DNA of 64,000 bases from Myxococcota bacterium (lineage in GTDB: Bacteria > Myxococcota_A > UBA9160 > UBA6930). Below are positions 56,120 through 64,000 of the stretch, piece by piece; position 1 is the stretch's first letter; each line of letters begins with the position of its first letter. The position numbers were made by a program, and so were the translations under genes. A model generated the notes under the pieces. It saw only the letters and a program-made list of their open reading frames with translations, did not search any database and was not told where the DNA came from. Location: contig JANQOX010000014.1 of assembly GCA_028285625.1 (NCBI GenBank), positions 302,429 through 366,428 of the forward strand. Direction: 5' to 3'.

Positions 56120-56986
56120 ATGCGCCGCCACCCCCAAGCGTCGGGATGGATGCTCGCATGCGTGATCCTGGCCATGCCAGGCGTCGCGGTGGCGCTGCCC
56201 TTCGAGCTCGTCGTGGATCCTGCGCGCAGCTCCATCGAGATTCTCGCGAGCTCGACGGCCACCGTCGACCTCGGGACCGGCTCGCCCCAGGTGGTGCCCG
56301 TCGGCCCCGGCGCGGGTGCAGGCGGGCCCTTGCCCGGCGGCGGAACGAGCAGTGGGCTGCGAACGAGTCTCTCCGGCACGGTCGTGGCCGACATCACCCC
56401 GACGACGATCGGGTTCCCGCGGCTGCTCGGGGAGCTGCGGATCGACGACAGCGGATCCTGGTTGCCCGGTGGCGGCGGGACGCCCGAGCCCGGCCAGCTC
56501 GCTCTTTCGCTCGACGCCGGGAGCCTGCAGGTGACGACCGCCATGCGCGACGCGGCCGCCGTGTACACGGCCGGGCCCGTGCCCTATGCGAACGCGGGGT
56601 CGGGTCTCTTCTCGTTCGTGCCCGTCGGCTTCTTCGCACTCGACGAGGCCGTCCTGTCGACCTCGATGACCGGCGCGCCCGACTTCTCGAGCCCCTTCAC
56701 CGGCGCCGGCGTCCTGTTCGGGACGGCGAACACAGGGAGCATCCGGTTGCTTCCCGGCGGCGGTATCGAGGTGGTGGTCGATCTCCAGACGCAGCTTCTC
56801 CTGAATGCGGCGCAGCTGGGCTCCCCCGTGCCGATCGACGTCACGCTCGACGTCTCCGCCACCATCGTGGCTTCCCAGGCGGTGGCGCCAGAGCCGTCCG
56901 GAGTCGGTCTGGTGGCGGTCGCGCTGCTGGCGACAGCGGCGCGGTCGCGCCATGCGTTCCGACGAGGGAGGCCCCGATGCGCGTGA
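56120..56986 (+). CDS. PEP-CTERM sorting domain protein
   Basis: Signal peptide GWMLACVILAMPGVAVA; C-terminus APEPSGVGLVAVALLATAARSRHAFRRGR. Confidence 0.8.
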   Translation: MRRHPQASGWMLACVILAMPGVAVALPFELVVDPARSSIEILASSTATVDLGTGSPQVVPVGPGAGAGGPLPGGGTSSGLRTSLSGTVVADITPTTIGFPRLLGELRIDDSGSWLPGGGGTPEPGQLALSLDAGSLQVTTAMRDAAAVYTAGPVPYANAGSGLFSFVPVGFFALDEAVLSTSMTGAPDFSSPFTGAGVLFGTANTGSIRLLPGGGIEVVVDLQTQLLLNAAQLGSPVPIDVTLDVSATIVASQAVAPEPSGVGLVAVALLATAARSRHAFRRGRPRCA

Positions 56987-58209
56987 TCCTCGCTTCGCTG
57001 GCGGCGGCGCTCGCGCTGCCCCTGGCCGCGGTGCTGCTGGACGCGACGCTCGGCTGCACGGTCGTGGTCGAGGAAGGCCAGCCGGTTGTGACCGAAGGTG
57101 CTGCGCTCACCGACTGCTCGGCGGCAGCCGATGCCAACGGCACCGTGGACGAGACGAACACGCCCGTGCAGGACCAGTGCCGCGCCGCCGCGACGGCCCC
57201 GGTGCCGGGCGGCGAGTCCACGGTGGAGACCGAGGCCGGCCTCGATGGTGGCGACGTCCCCGTCAACGGCGGGGGTGGCGTCAACCTCCAGGTGCAGGTG
57301 CGGCAGGACATCCTCAACGAGGATGCGGGGGATCCCGACCCGTTCGACGGCGCGTCGCGGTCCGACGGCTCGGCGACTGCGTCCTTCGGCTACGCGAGCC
57401 TCGGCTTGCCCGTGTCCAGGATCCCCATGCGCCTCGACCACGTGGCGCTCGGCGGGCCCGACCGGGCCGAGGTCCGGGCCGACGTCCAGTGCGACGGGCT
57501 GCCCGTGTCGTCGCTGGCCGTCGGCGTGACCCGGGAGGTTTCGGTCGCTCCCGATGCCAGCGGGTCGGGGGCGTGTACGATCGGCATGCTCGCGGTGCTC
57601 GAGTCGAGCGAGCCCGGGGAGTTCTCGGCGGTCGCCACGGCCACCGTCTTCTTCAACTCGACCGTCTGCCGGACCGACGAGGACTGCACCGACGACCCCA
57701 ACGGCGGGATCTGCGGCGCCGGGGTGTGCCACGACGGCAGCACCGGCTCGCGCTGCAGCAACCACGACGACTGCGCCGCACCGCTCTCGTGCAGCCCCGC
57801 CGGGTCCTGCGCGACCGGGGACTTCGGCGACCCGTGTGCCTACGACAGCCAGTGCTCGCCCTTCCTCGTCTGCGCCGGCACCACCTGCGCCGAGCCGCCT
57901 CCCTGTGATCCGCTCGACTCCGCGACGTGCCCGGTCGGCGACAAGTGCGACGGTGGGCCCGCGCTTCCGCGCCAGTACTTCTGCATGCAGCCCGGTGTCG
58001 GCGCGCCGGGCGACCTCTGCCAGAACCCCATCGAGTGCCAGGTGGGAACGACCTGCATTCCGCCCGTCTGCCAGGCCTACTGCGAAGCGAACGACGACTG
58101 CGCGTCGGACGAATTCTGCGACTTCGACGCGTTCGAGGTGGAAGCGTTCGAGGAGGGCACCCGCGGCATCTGCACCCCGGGCGACGGGGGCATCTTCGGG
58201 GGCGGCTGA
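56977..58209 (+). CDS. Cys-rich secreted lipoprotein (EB/Dickkopf-like Cys modules)
   Basis: LLDATLGCTVVVEEG; C-terminal repeats CRTDEDCTDDPNGGICGAGVC, CSNHDDCAAPLSCSPAGSC, CQAYCEANDDCASDEFC; overlaps previous gene by 10 nt. Confidence 0.75.
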   Translation: MRVILASLAAALALPLAAVLLDATLGCTVVVEEGQPVVTEGAALTDCSAAADANGTVDETNTPVQDQCRAAATAPVPGGESTVETEAGLDGGDVPVNGGGGVNLQVQVRQDILNEDAGDPDPFDGASRSDGSATASFGYASLGLPVSRIPMRLDHVALGGPDRAEVRADVQCDGLPVSSLAVGVTREVSVAPDASGSGACTIGMLAVLESSEPGEFSAVATATVFFNSTVCRTDEDCTDDPNGGICGAGVCHDGSTGSRCSNHDDCAAPLSCSPAGSCATGDFGDPCAYDSQCSPFLVCAGTTCAEPPPCDPLDSATCPVGDKCDGGPALPRQYFCMQPGVGAPGDLCQNPIECQVGTTCIPPVCQAYCEANDDCASDEFCDFDAFEVEAFEEGTRGICTPGDGGIFGGG

Positions 58210-58315
58210 GCCTGCTCGCACGCCATGTCTTGGTCGGCGCCGCGCCCCGCGCGACGGGCCCTTGGATGCGCCGCGTCCGGAATCCCGCGCGCCCCTCGCA
58301 TGAGCGGGCGTCCGG

Positions 58316-59101
58316 CTACTCGGGCGAGCCCTCCGCGACAACATGTTCGACCAGGTTGCTGAAGGCTTCCGGCTTCTCGAAGTAGGGAGAGTGGCCGGAC
58401 GCCTCGAACTCGACGCAGCGTGCGCCGGGGATGAGCATCGCGAAGTGGTGCATCACCGCCGGCGGGACGAGGCTGTCGTAGCGGCCCGTGACCGTCGTGA
58501 CGGGGCAGGTGATCTCCTGCAACCGCTCGGGCGGAAGCAGGATCTCGGGCGCGAGAATCGTCGGCGCCAGCTCGGGGCGGAGATCGAGGTTGAAGGAGGC
58601 GATGGTCTCATAGAGCTGCATCCGGCTGGCATCTTCGCGCGAGGCGGGCGCGAAGGTCTCGCGGATTCCGTCTGCACCCATTCGCGCGATCCGGACCGCC
58701 CCTTGGGCCACCTTCTCGATGGCGAGCGCATCCGCGATCCCGAGCGGCGAATTGCAGAGCACGAGCGACCGGACCCGCCCGGGCGAATGGAGCGCGAGTC
58801 GAACCGCCGTGAGCGCTCCAAGCGACTGCGCGACCACGTGGACACGGGATACGCCGAGGGCGTCCAGCACCGCGCGCGCGTCGTCTGCGTAGAGATCGGG
58901 CTCGAAGCGCTCGGCTTCGTAGCGAGAGCGTCCGAAGCCCCGGTGATCGAAGGTGATGCACTGGTGGTTCGCACGAAGGTACGCGACCTGCCCGAACCAA
59001 CTGGCAGCGTTCCCGCCCCCGCCGTGCGCAAACAGGATCGGCGTACCTTCGCCCTCGGACGCGTAGTAGATCTCGATGCCGTGGGACCGCACGAACGGCA
59101 T
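58316..59101 (-). CDS. Alpha/beta hydrolase
   Basis: ILFAHGGGGNAASWFGQVAYL...VHVVAQSLGALTAVRLALHSPGRVRSLVLCNSP...FEASGHSPYFEKP. Confidence 0.9.
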   Translation of the reverse strand: MPFVRSHGIEIYYASEGEGTPILFAHGGGGNAASWFGQVAYLRANHQCITFDHRGFGRSRYEAERFEPDLYADDARAVLDALGVSRVHVVAQSLGALTAVRLALHSPGRVRSLVLCNSPLGIADALAIEKVAQGAVRIARMGADGIRETFAPASREDASRMQLYETIASFNLDLRPELAPTILAPEILLPPERLQEITCPVTTVTGRYDSLVPPAVMHHFAMLIPGARCVEFEASGHSPYFEKPEAFSNLVEHVVAEGSPE

Positions 59102-59111
59102 GGGTGCTTCC

Positions 59112-60089
59112 TCAGGCGCCGGCGAGGCGGCTTGCGACTCGCGGAAGGAGGCTCAGTGCGTTGTCGTGTTCGATCCGCTGGCGCGCAGCCGCGTCGAACG
59201 CGTCGAAGGACCGCACGCCCTCGACCGTGACGCCGGTGATGGGCTCGGGGGCGAAGGGGTAGTCGCTTCCAAAGAGGATCCGTTCCGGGCCCACGAGCTC
59301 GCCGAGCGATCGGAGCGCGTGCGGATTGGCAGACAACGCGGTGTCGTAGTAGAGCTGTTTCAGGTATTGCATCCCCCCCTTCGGAGCGCGCTCGACGAGA
59401 TCCGGCTCGCGAAGCCACAGGAGGCTGAACCGCCAGGCCAGGTACGGCACGGTCCCGCCCGCATGCGAGAGGACGAAGCGGATCCCGGGGTAGCGCTCCA
59501 GGGCGCCCGTGTAGGCCAGGTTGAAGACGGCGCGTGTCGTGTCGAAGGTGAACTCCATCGCGAACACCGGAATGTCCACCGCGATGTGGGGCAAGCTCGC
59601 CGGGATCGCGGGGTGGATGAACGCCACGGCACGGCGCCGATCGAGCTCTGCGAGAAGCTCGTCGAAGGCGGGATCGCCGAGGTAGCGACCATCGTTTTGC
59701 GAAGCCAGCAGCACGACGCCGTCCAGCTCGAGGTTGTCGAGCGCGTACTCCAGCTCTGCGAGCGCGCCGTCGACATCGGGGAGCGGAAGCACGGCAAACC
59801 CGCCGAAGCGTCCCGGGTGCTTGGCGATGAGTTCGGCCGATGCCTCGTTGCAGAGGCGCGCCAGGGTGCGCGCCTTCGTGGCGTCGCCTAGATGGACGCC
59901 CGGCGCCGAGATCGAGCCGATCGCCACCTCGATGCCGTGCTTGTCCATGACCTCGAGCGAGAGCTCGGCGCTCCAGGGAGGGCGCTCGACGCCCGCAACG
60001 AGCGAGTAGCCCGCGGCGTCGAGGGCCTTCGCGTACTGCTCGGGGATGACGTGGTGGTGAACGTCGATTCGATGAGGTCGTGTGGTCAT
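59112..60089 (-). CDS. Amidohydrolase family (ACMSD-like) decarboxylase/hydrolase
   Basis: HRIDVHHHVIPEQYAKAL...RYPGIRFVLSHAGGTVPYLAWR...ERILFGSDYPFAP. Confidence 0.9.
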   Translation of the reverse strand: MTTRPHRIDVHHHVIPEQYAKALDAAGYSLVAGVERPPWSAELSLEVMDKHGIEVAIGSISAPGVHLGDATKARTLARLCNEASAELIAKHPGRFGGFAVLPLPDVDGALAELEYALDNLELDGVVLLASQNDGRYLGDPAFDELLAELDRRRAVAFIHPAIPASLPHIAVDIPVFAMEFTFDTTRAVFNLAYTGALERYPGIRFVLSHAGGTVPYLAWRFSLLWLREPDLVERAPKGGMQYLKQLYYDTALSANPHALRSLGELVGPERILFGSDYPFAPEPITGVTVEGVRSFDAFDAAARQRIEHDNALSLLPRVASRLAGA

Positions 60090-60123
60090 GCTCACAGGCT
60101 CCTGTCGGGCGGGGGGCACTGGC

Positions 60124-60633
60124 TCAGACTGGAGGCAGCGACTCGAGGGGGTGTCGTGCGCGGGTCGAGGCGTCACCCCAGTGCGCCTTGACGAGCAGTG
60201 TGCGAAGCGTGCGTAGCTCTCCGAGGGTGAGCGAACTCCACTGCTCTCGATGGAGGGCCTTGATCGCACGCGTCAGGCGCTCGAACAGCGAACGGCCCGA
60301 CCGGGTCGGGCGGACGAGAACGACGCGCCGGTCCTGGTCCGAAGGCCGCCGCGCGACGAGGCCTTCGCGCGTGAGGCGGTCCACGAGACGGGTCGCGTCC
60401 GCCGCTCTCGTGAGCACGCCATCGGCGATCGCACGCATCGGTACGCCATCGGGATTCTCGGGGGCGTCGAGGCAGACGACCCAGAGCACCGTGTAGTGCG
60501 ACATCGTGAGGCCCTCGGCCTTGCAGACGGCCTCCACCTCCTCGGTCATGCGCCCGGCGGCGAGAAAGAGCGTGATGAACGACTCGCGGCCGATGCGATC
60601 GAGCTCCGGTTCGCGCTTCTGCGCAGGGCTCAA
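60124..60633 (-). CDS. MarR family transcriptional regulator (TTG start)
   Basis: MSHYTVLWVVCLDAPENPDGVPMRAIADGVLTRAADATRLVDRLTREGLVARRPSDQDRRVVLVRPT; TTGA overlap with FAD monooxygenase stop. Confidence 0.88.
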   Translation of the reverse strand: MSPAQKREPELDRIGRESFITLFLAAGRMTEEVEAVCKAEGLTMSHYTVLWVVCLDAPENPDGVPMRAIADGVLTRAADATRLVDRLTREGLVARRPSDQDRRVVLVRPTRSGRSLFERLTRAIKALHREQWSSLTLGELRTLRTLLVKAHWGDASTRARHPLESLPPV

Positions 60634-62423
60634 GGTGCGCCCTCCGCCATTTCGCGACGCAGGACGTGCGACAGCGCACGCCGCAGCTCGCCTTCCGGCG
60701 AGTCGCAAGCGCCGAGACTGCGCCAGGCGACGAAGCGATCCGGGCGAACGAGGACGGCCCCTTCCGGCGCAATCTCGCGCTGTTTGACCCAGCTCGAGCG
60801 CGGGTCGAAGTAGTCGCCATCCGTGTGGCCGATCGAGACGACGTCCAGGGCAACCGCGAGATCCCGCGCCACTACGCGCCCCGCGTCGGCCCAGTCCCCG
60901 GCTCGTTCCCCCGTGATGAGCAGGAAGCGACCGGGGCGTACGAGGTCCAGCGTCGATCGCCTCCGCCCGTCCTCACCTTCGACCCAGGCATGAGGAAGCG
61001 CGTGGCCCGGGAGGGTAGACGGGCGATAGATGCGGCGCGGGTCGGGCGACGGGGGCCGCGTGTCCTGTTCCGGCACGATCGCAGCGTCTGCAGCGGCGTA
61101 CGTATACCCGTACTCGACGTTGTGTTCGTTGAACTCCATCGACTGCGTGGCGAGCGCGCGTCTGGCGGCGCGTCTGAACGCTCGGTCGCTCGGGTCATCA
61201 CTCCAAAGACGCTGCAGGCACGACCAGTTCTGCTCTCCCGACGCATCCGGCCGAACCCCGAGGGTCTGGCCGACCGACATCTGGTTGAGGGCACTCTCGA
61301 CCGAACAGTCGACGTTCTGCTGGACGACCGGCTTGCGCTCGGGCTCGTAGGTCTCGAGCAGCGATTCCGATGCGTGCCCGCCGAGCACTGCGGCGAGCTT
61401 CCAGCAGATGTTGTGCGCGTCCTGGATCGCGCTGTTGAGCCCGAGTCCACCCGTGGGCGGATGGCGATGCGCCGCGTCGCCGAGCAAGAACACGCGTCCG
61501 ACCTGGAGACGCGATGCCACCACGCCTTCCAGCGACCACCGCGTGATCTTGTGGATGCGGACGGGGTGGTCGCCAATCCCGAGCGCCTGCCGCATGTCGG
61601 CCTCGATCACGCCGTCGTCGAGCGCGCGAGGGTCGTTCGATGGATAGTTGAGATGGAAGACCCACTCCTCGGAGTCCGGTCCCCAGCGCTCGGGTCCCAT
61701 CGGCACGAGAACGCAGAGCGAGCCCGGATCGGCCACCCAGATCCAGCGGATCAGCACCTCGGGATCGCGAGCCCATCGTGATAGATCGGCGGTCATGTGG
61801 ATGGAGATCTCCTGCGCAACGTCGCGCGCCCCCTCCATCTCGACACCCAGGGCCGGTCCGATCGTGCGTCCGCCGTCGCACGCGAGCACGAAGCGGGAGC
61901 GCACTTCGTACTCGCGACCGGCATCGAGATCTCGCACGGTCGTCGTCACCCCGTGCCCGTTCTGGCGGAGTCCGACGACCTCGTGGCTGAAACGGACGCG
62001 CCCTGGCGCCAGCTTCTCGGCCCGTTCGCGTAGGATCGGCTCGAGCCGGATCTGAGGCAGGTTCGTGGACGGGCGGGGGCTCGCAGCGATCCAGTCGGGG
62101 TTCGTGAATCCGGCACCCCAGGCCTCCAGCTGCGCGATCTTGCGTCCGCATCCCTCTTCGGCCCCGGCGAAGCCCGCGTACCAGGCCGTCGCCTGCATGT
62201 TCTCGAGCGGCGTCCCGCGCGCGTAGATGTCCTCGGCGACGCCGACGTCGCCAAGGATCTCCATCGCGCGCTGGTTGAGCACGTGGGCCTTGGGCAGGTC
62301 GGACGTCGACGGACGCGCGTTCACGAGGAGCGACTCCACGCCGAGCTGCGACAGCAGCATCGAGGCGGTCAGTCCCGCACCCCCACCGCCGACGATCAAT
62401 ACCGGAACTTCGATGGCGTCCAT
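60630..62423 (-). CDS. FAD-dependent aromatic monooxygenase (PheA/TfdB class)
   Basis: VPVLIVGGGGAGLTASMLLSQLGVESLLVNARPSTSDLPKAHVLNQRAMEIL; GRVFLLGDAAHRHPPTGGLGLNSAIQDAHNICWKLA. Confidence 0.93.
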   Translation of the reverse strand: MDAIEVPVLIVGGGGAGLTASMLLSQLGVESLLVNARPSTSDLPKAHVLNQRAMEILGDVGVAEDIYARGTPLENMQATAWYAGFAGAEEGCGRKIAQLEAWGAGFTNPDWIAASPRPSTNLPQIRLEPILRERAEKLAPGRVRFSHEVVGLRQNGHGVTTTVRDLDAGREYEVRSRFVLACDGGRTIGPALGVEMEGARDVAQEISIHMTADLSRWARDPEVLIRWIWVADPGSLCVLVPMGPERWGPDSEEWVFHLNYPSNDPRALDDGVIEADMRQALGIGDHPVRIHKITRWSLEGVVASRLQVGRVFLLGDAAHRHPPTGGLGLNSAIQDAHNICWKLAAVLGGHASESLLETYEPERKPVVQQNVDCSVESALNQMSVGQTLGVRPDASGEQNWSCLQRLWSDDPSDRAFRRAARRALATQSMEFNEHNVEYGYTYAAADAAIVPEQDTRPPSPDPRRIYRPSTLPGHALPHAWVEGEDGRRRSTLDLVRPGRFLLITGERAGDWADAGRVVARDLAVALDVVSIGHTDGDYFDPRSSWVKQREIAPEGAVLVRPDRFVAWRSLGACDSPEGELRRALSHVLRREMAEGAP

Positions 62424-62471
62424 CTGGTCCTCCAGGGATCGTGAGACCCCAGTGTACGTCGAGACGATAGT

Positions 62472-62481
62472 TGTTGCAACA
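62472..62481. promoter_or_regulatory. Palindrome TGTTGCAACA, candidate MarR operator
   Basis: Perfect 10-bp palindrome between divergent FAD monooxygenase and hydrolase genes. Confidence 0.4.
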
Positions 62482-62559
62482 GAGAAAAGAGGGCTCGAGC
62501 ATGCGTACGTGCACGCCGGGCAGGCGAGCGGCGGTGAGCGGGCCGCCTAAGCTCGGGGC

Positions 62560-63264
62560 GTGGCGCGCTTCGTCCTCATCCACGGCTCCTGGCATGGCGC
62601 CTGGTGCTGGGAACATTTCGTGCCGGCCATCGAGACGCGCGGACACCGCGCCGAGGCGATCGACCTGCCCGCCCATGGCGCCGACCGCACGCCCGCCTGG
62701 CGCGCGACCCTGGCGAGCTACGCCGACCGGATCCTCGAAGCGGTCGCGGCCGACGCCGAGCCGGCGATCCTGGTGGGCCACAGCATGGGTGGGATCGCGA
62801 TCACCCAGGCAGCCGCCCGGGATGCCTCGCGCCTGGCGGGGCTGGTCTACGTCTGTGCGTTCGTGCCCGAGCCGGGCGACTCGCTCGTCACGCTCGGGCG
62901 GCGCGATCCCGAGACGCTCGTGCCGAGCTCTGCGCGACCCGGTCTGGCCGGCATCGCGATCCGCCCCGAGCGCGCGGCCGACGTCTTCTACGGCACGTGC
63001 AGCGAGGCCGACGCGCGCTGGGCCACGGCCCGCCTGCGCCCCGACCCGTACCGGCCGCTGTTCCAGGGCCTGCGCGGCTCGCCGCCGGGCCGGCTGCCGC
63101 GCGCCTACGTCACCTGCGCGCGCGACCGCGCGATCTCGCTGGGCTGGCAGCGCGAGATGGCCGCGCGCCTTCCCGAAGTGCGCATGGCCGGTCTCGACTG
63201 CGATCACTCGCCCTTCCTGTCCGAGCCCGAGGCGCTCGCCGAGCTGCTCCACGGCTTCGCCTAG
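62560..63264 (+). CDS. Alpha/beta hydrolase (esterase EstC/hydroxynitrile lyase-like)
   Basis: MARFVLIHGSWHGAWCWEHFVPAIETRGHRAEAIDLPAHG...AILVGHSMGGIAITQAA...GLDCDHSPFLSEPEAL. Confidence 0.9.
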   Translation: MARFVLIHGSWHGAWCWEHFVPAIETRGHRAEAIDLPAHGADRTPAWRATLASYADRILEAVAADAEPAILVGHSMGGIAITQAAARDASRLAGLVYVCAFVPEPGDSLVTLGRRDPETLVPSSARPGLAGIAIRPERAADVFYGTCSEADARWATARLRPDPYRPLFQGLRGSPPGRLPRAYVTCARDRAISLGWQREMAARLPEVRMAGLDCDHSPFLSEPEALAELLHGFA

Positions 63265-63343
63265 CTTGTGTTCCGACGACGGTTGGCGTGCCTCTGGAGG
63301 GCACCTCCCTGCGCCCGGCGGCCGCGAGACCGCGAACGCGGGT

Positions 63344-63943
63344 TCACGTTCGGGTGGATTCGACCAGCCGGTCGCGGAGCGCGCGCACCAGCGTCGCCCA
63401 GTCCGACCGGAACGTGCGATCCGCCAGCCAGCCCGAAAGCCGGGGGCCGCTCTCGCGGGCGTGGTAGGTGATCCGCGCTCCACCGTCGGACGTGGGCACC
63501 ACCCGCCAGCGGGTCTCGACCGGGATGCGCTCGACGCCCGGCTGCTCGGGCGTGGCGGCCAGCTCGGTCGGGACGGCCTCGAGCCAGAAGCCCCCCTCGC
63601 GATCGCGCAGCTCCCGGTAGGCCACCACGTAGTCCCGGTCGGCCAGTGGCCACGGCAGGTCGAGGCGGCCGTAGACGATGGGCTCGGCGCCAGCGCGGAG
63701 GACGCGCGCCTCGGCCAGCCGCGGAAACCAGTCGGGGTAGCGTTCGAAGTCGCGCAGGATGGCGCGCAACGCCGTGACCGGTGCCTCGGCCCGTGCCTCG
63801 CCCACGTGCCACACGGAGCCCCCGACGTCGTGGATGCGGTGGGTGCCCAGATCGACGACGAGCGGGCCGGCCGGCCGACCCTCGCCCGCGGCGGTGGCGG
63901 CCAGTAGCAGCAGGGCGCAGGCCGACCAGGCCGCTCTGCTCAA
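63344..63943 (-). CDS. Secreted START/SRPBCC domain protein
   Basis: Signal peptide; LRDFERYPDWFPRLAEARVLRAG...DLPWPLADRDYVVAYR...RWRVVPTSDGGARITYHARESGPRLSGWLADR. Confidence 0.8.
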   Translation of the reverse strand: MSRAAWSACALLLLAATAAGEGRPAGPLVVDLGTHRIHDVGGSVWHVGEARAEAPVTALRAILRDFERYPDWFPRLAEARVLRAGAEPIVYGRLDLPWPLADRDYVVAYRELRDREGGFWLEAVPTELAATPEQPGVERIPVETRWRVVPTSDGGARITYHARESGPRLSGWLADRTFRSDWATLVRALRDRLVESTRT

Positions 63944-64000
63944 CGCGGCCGCTCGGACCGGACCGCCCAGAGCGATACCGCGAGCATCACCGCATCCTCG

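Noticed and set aside
61198-63483. 761-aa minus-strand ORF
   Set aside because: Wrong frame over the FAD monooxygenase and opposite the hydrolase; no motifs.

Overview
A 64 kb high-GC chromosomal window that reads like a deltaproteobacterial or myxobacterial-type lineage (inference). I call about 45 genes. In the GC-rich codon bias many long antisense and shadow ORFs are spurious, so I picked frames by recognisable protein motifs, signal peptides and start/stop overlaps. Main points: (1) a probable selenoprotein, a peroxiredoxin-like gene at 39488-40654 (-), split in the ORF track by an in-frame UGA in FYRGFW-U-PPC, followed by a bacterial-SECIS-like hairpin; (2) a complete tmRNA gene (ssrA, 13571-13935 +), whose 3' 28 nt are perfectly repeated at 17470-17497, with a diverged copy at 43145-43174. 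The two distal copies share about 125 nt of related upstream sequence, suggesting scars of (tandem) integration at ssrA with no integrase left; (3) a radical SAM enzyme directly downstream of a 101-aa unknown protein, with a strong hairpin at the junction (RiPP-like arrangement); (4) an uncharacterised four-gene ATGA-coupled operon of lipoproteins and a membrane protein beside a divergent GAF/zinc-ribbon/Ser-Thr kinase; (5) two adjacent giant secreted ORFs (2279 and 2964 aa), the second with an A-B-A-B-A Gly-rich repeat array; (6) several PEP-CTERM proteins, including a 4x53-aa repeat protein and an ORF with an internal PEP-CTERM signal; (7) a winged-helix/nucleotidyltransferase pair (possible toxin-antitoxin) beside one ssrA scar. 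The rest is mostly metabolic: AlkB-type monooxygenase, Rieske oxygenase, amidohydrolases, alpha/beta hydrolases, PhyH, FAD monooxygenase/MarR, TetR and AraC regulators. No CRISPR array, transposase or integrase was recognised.
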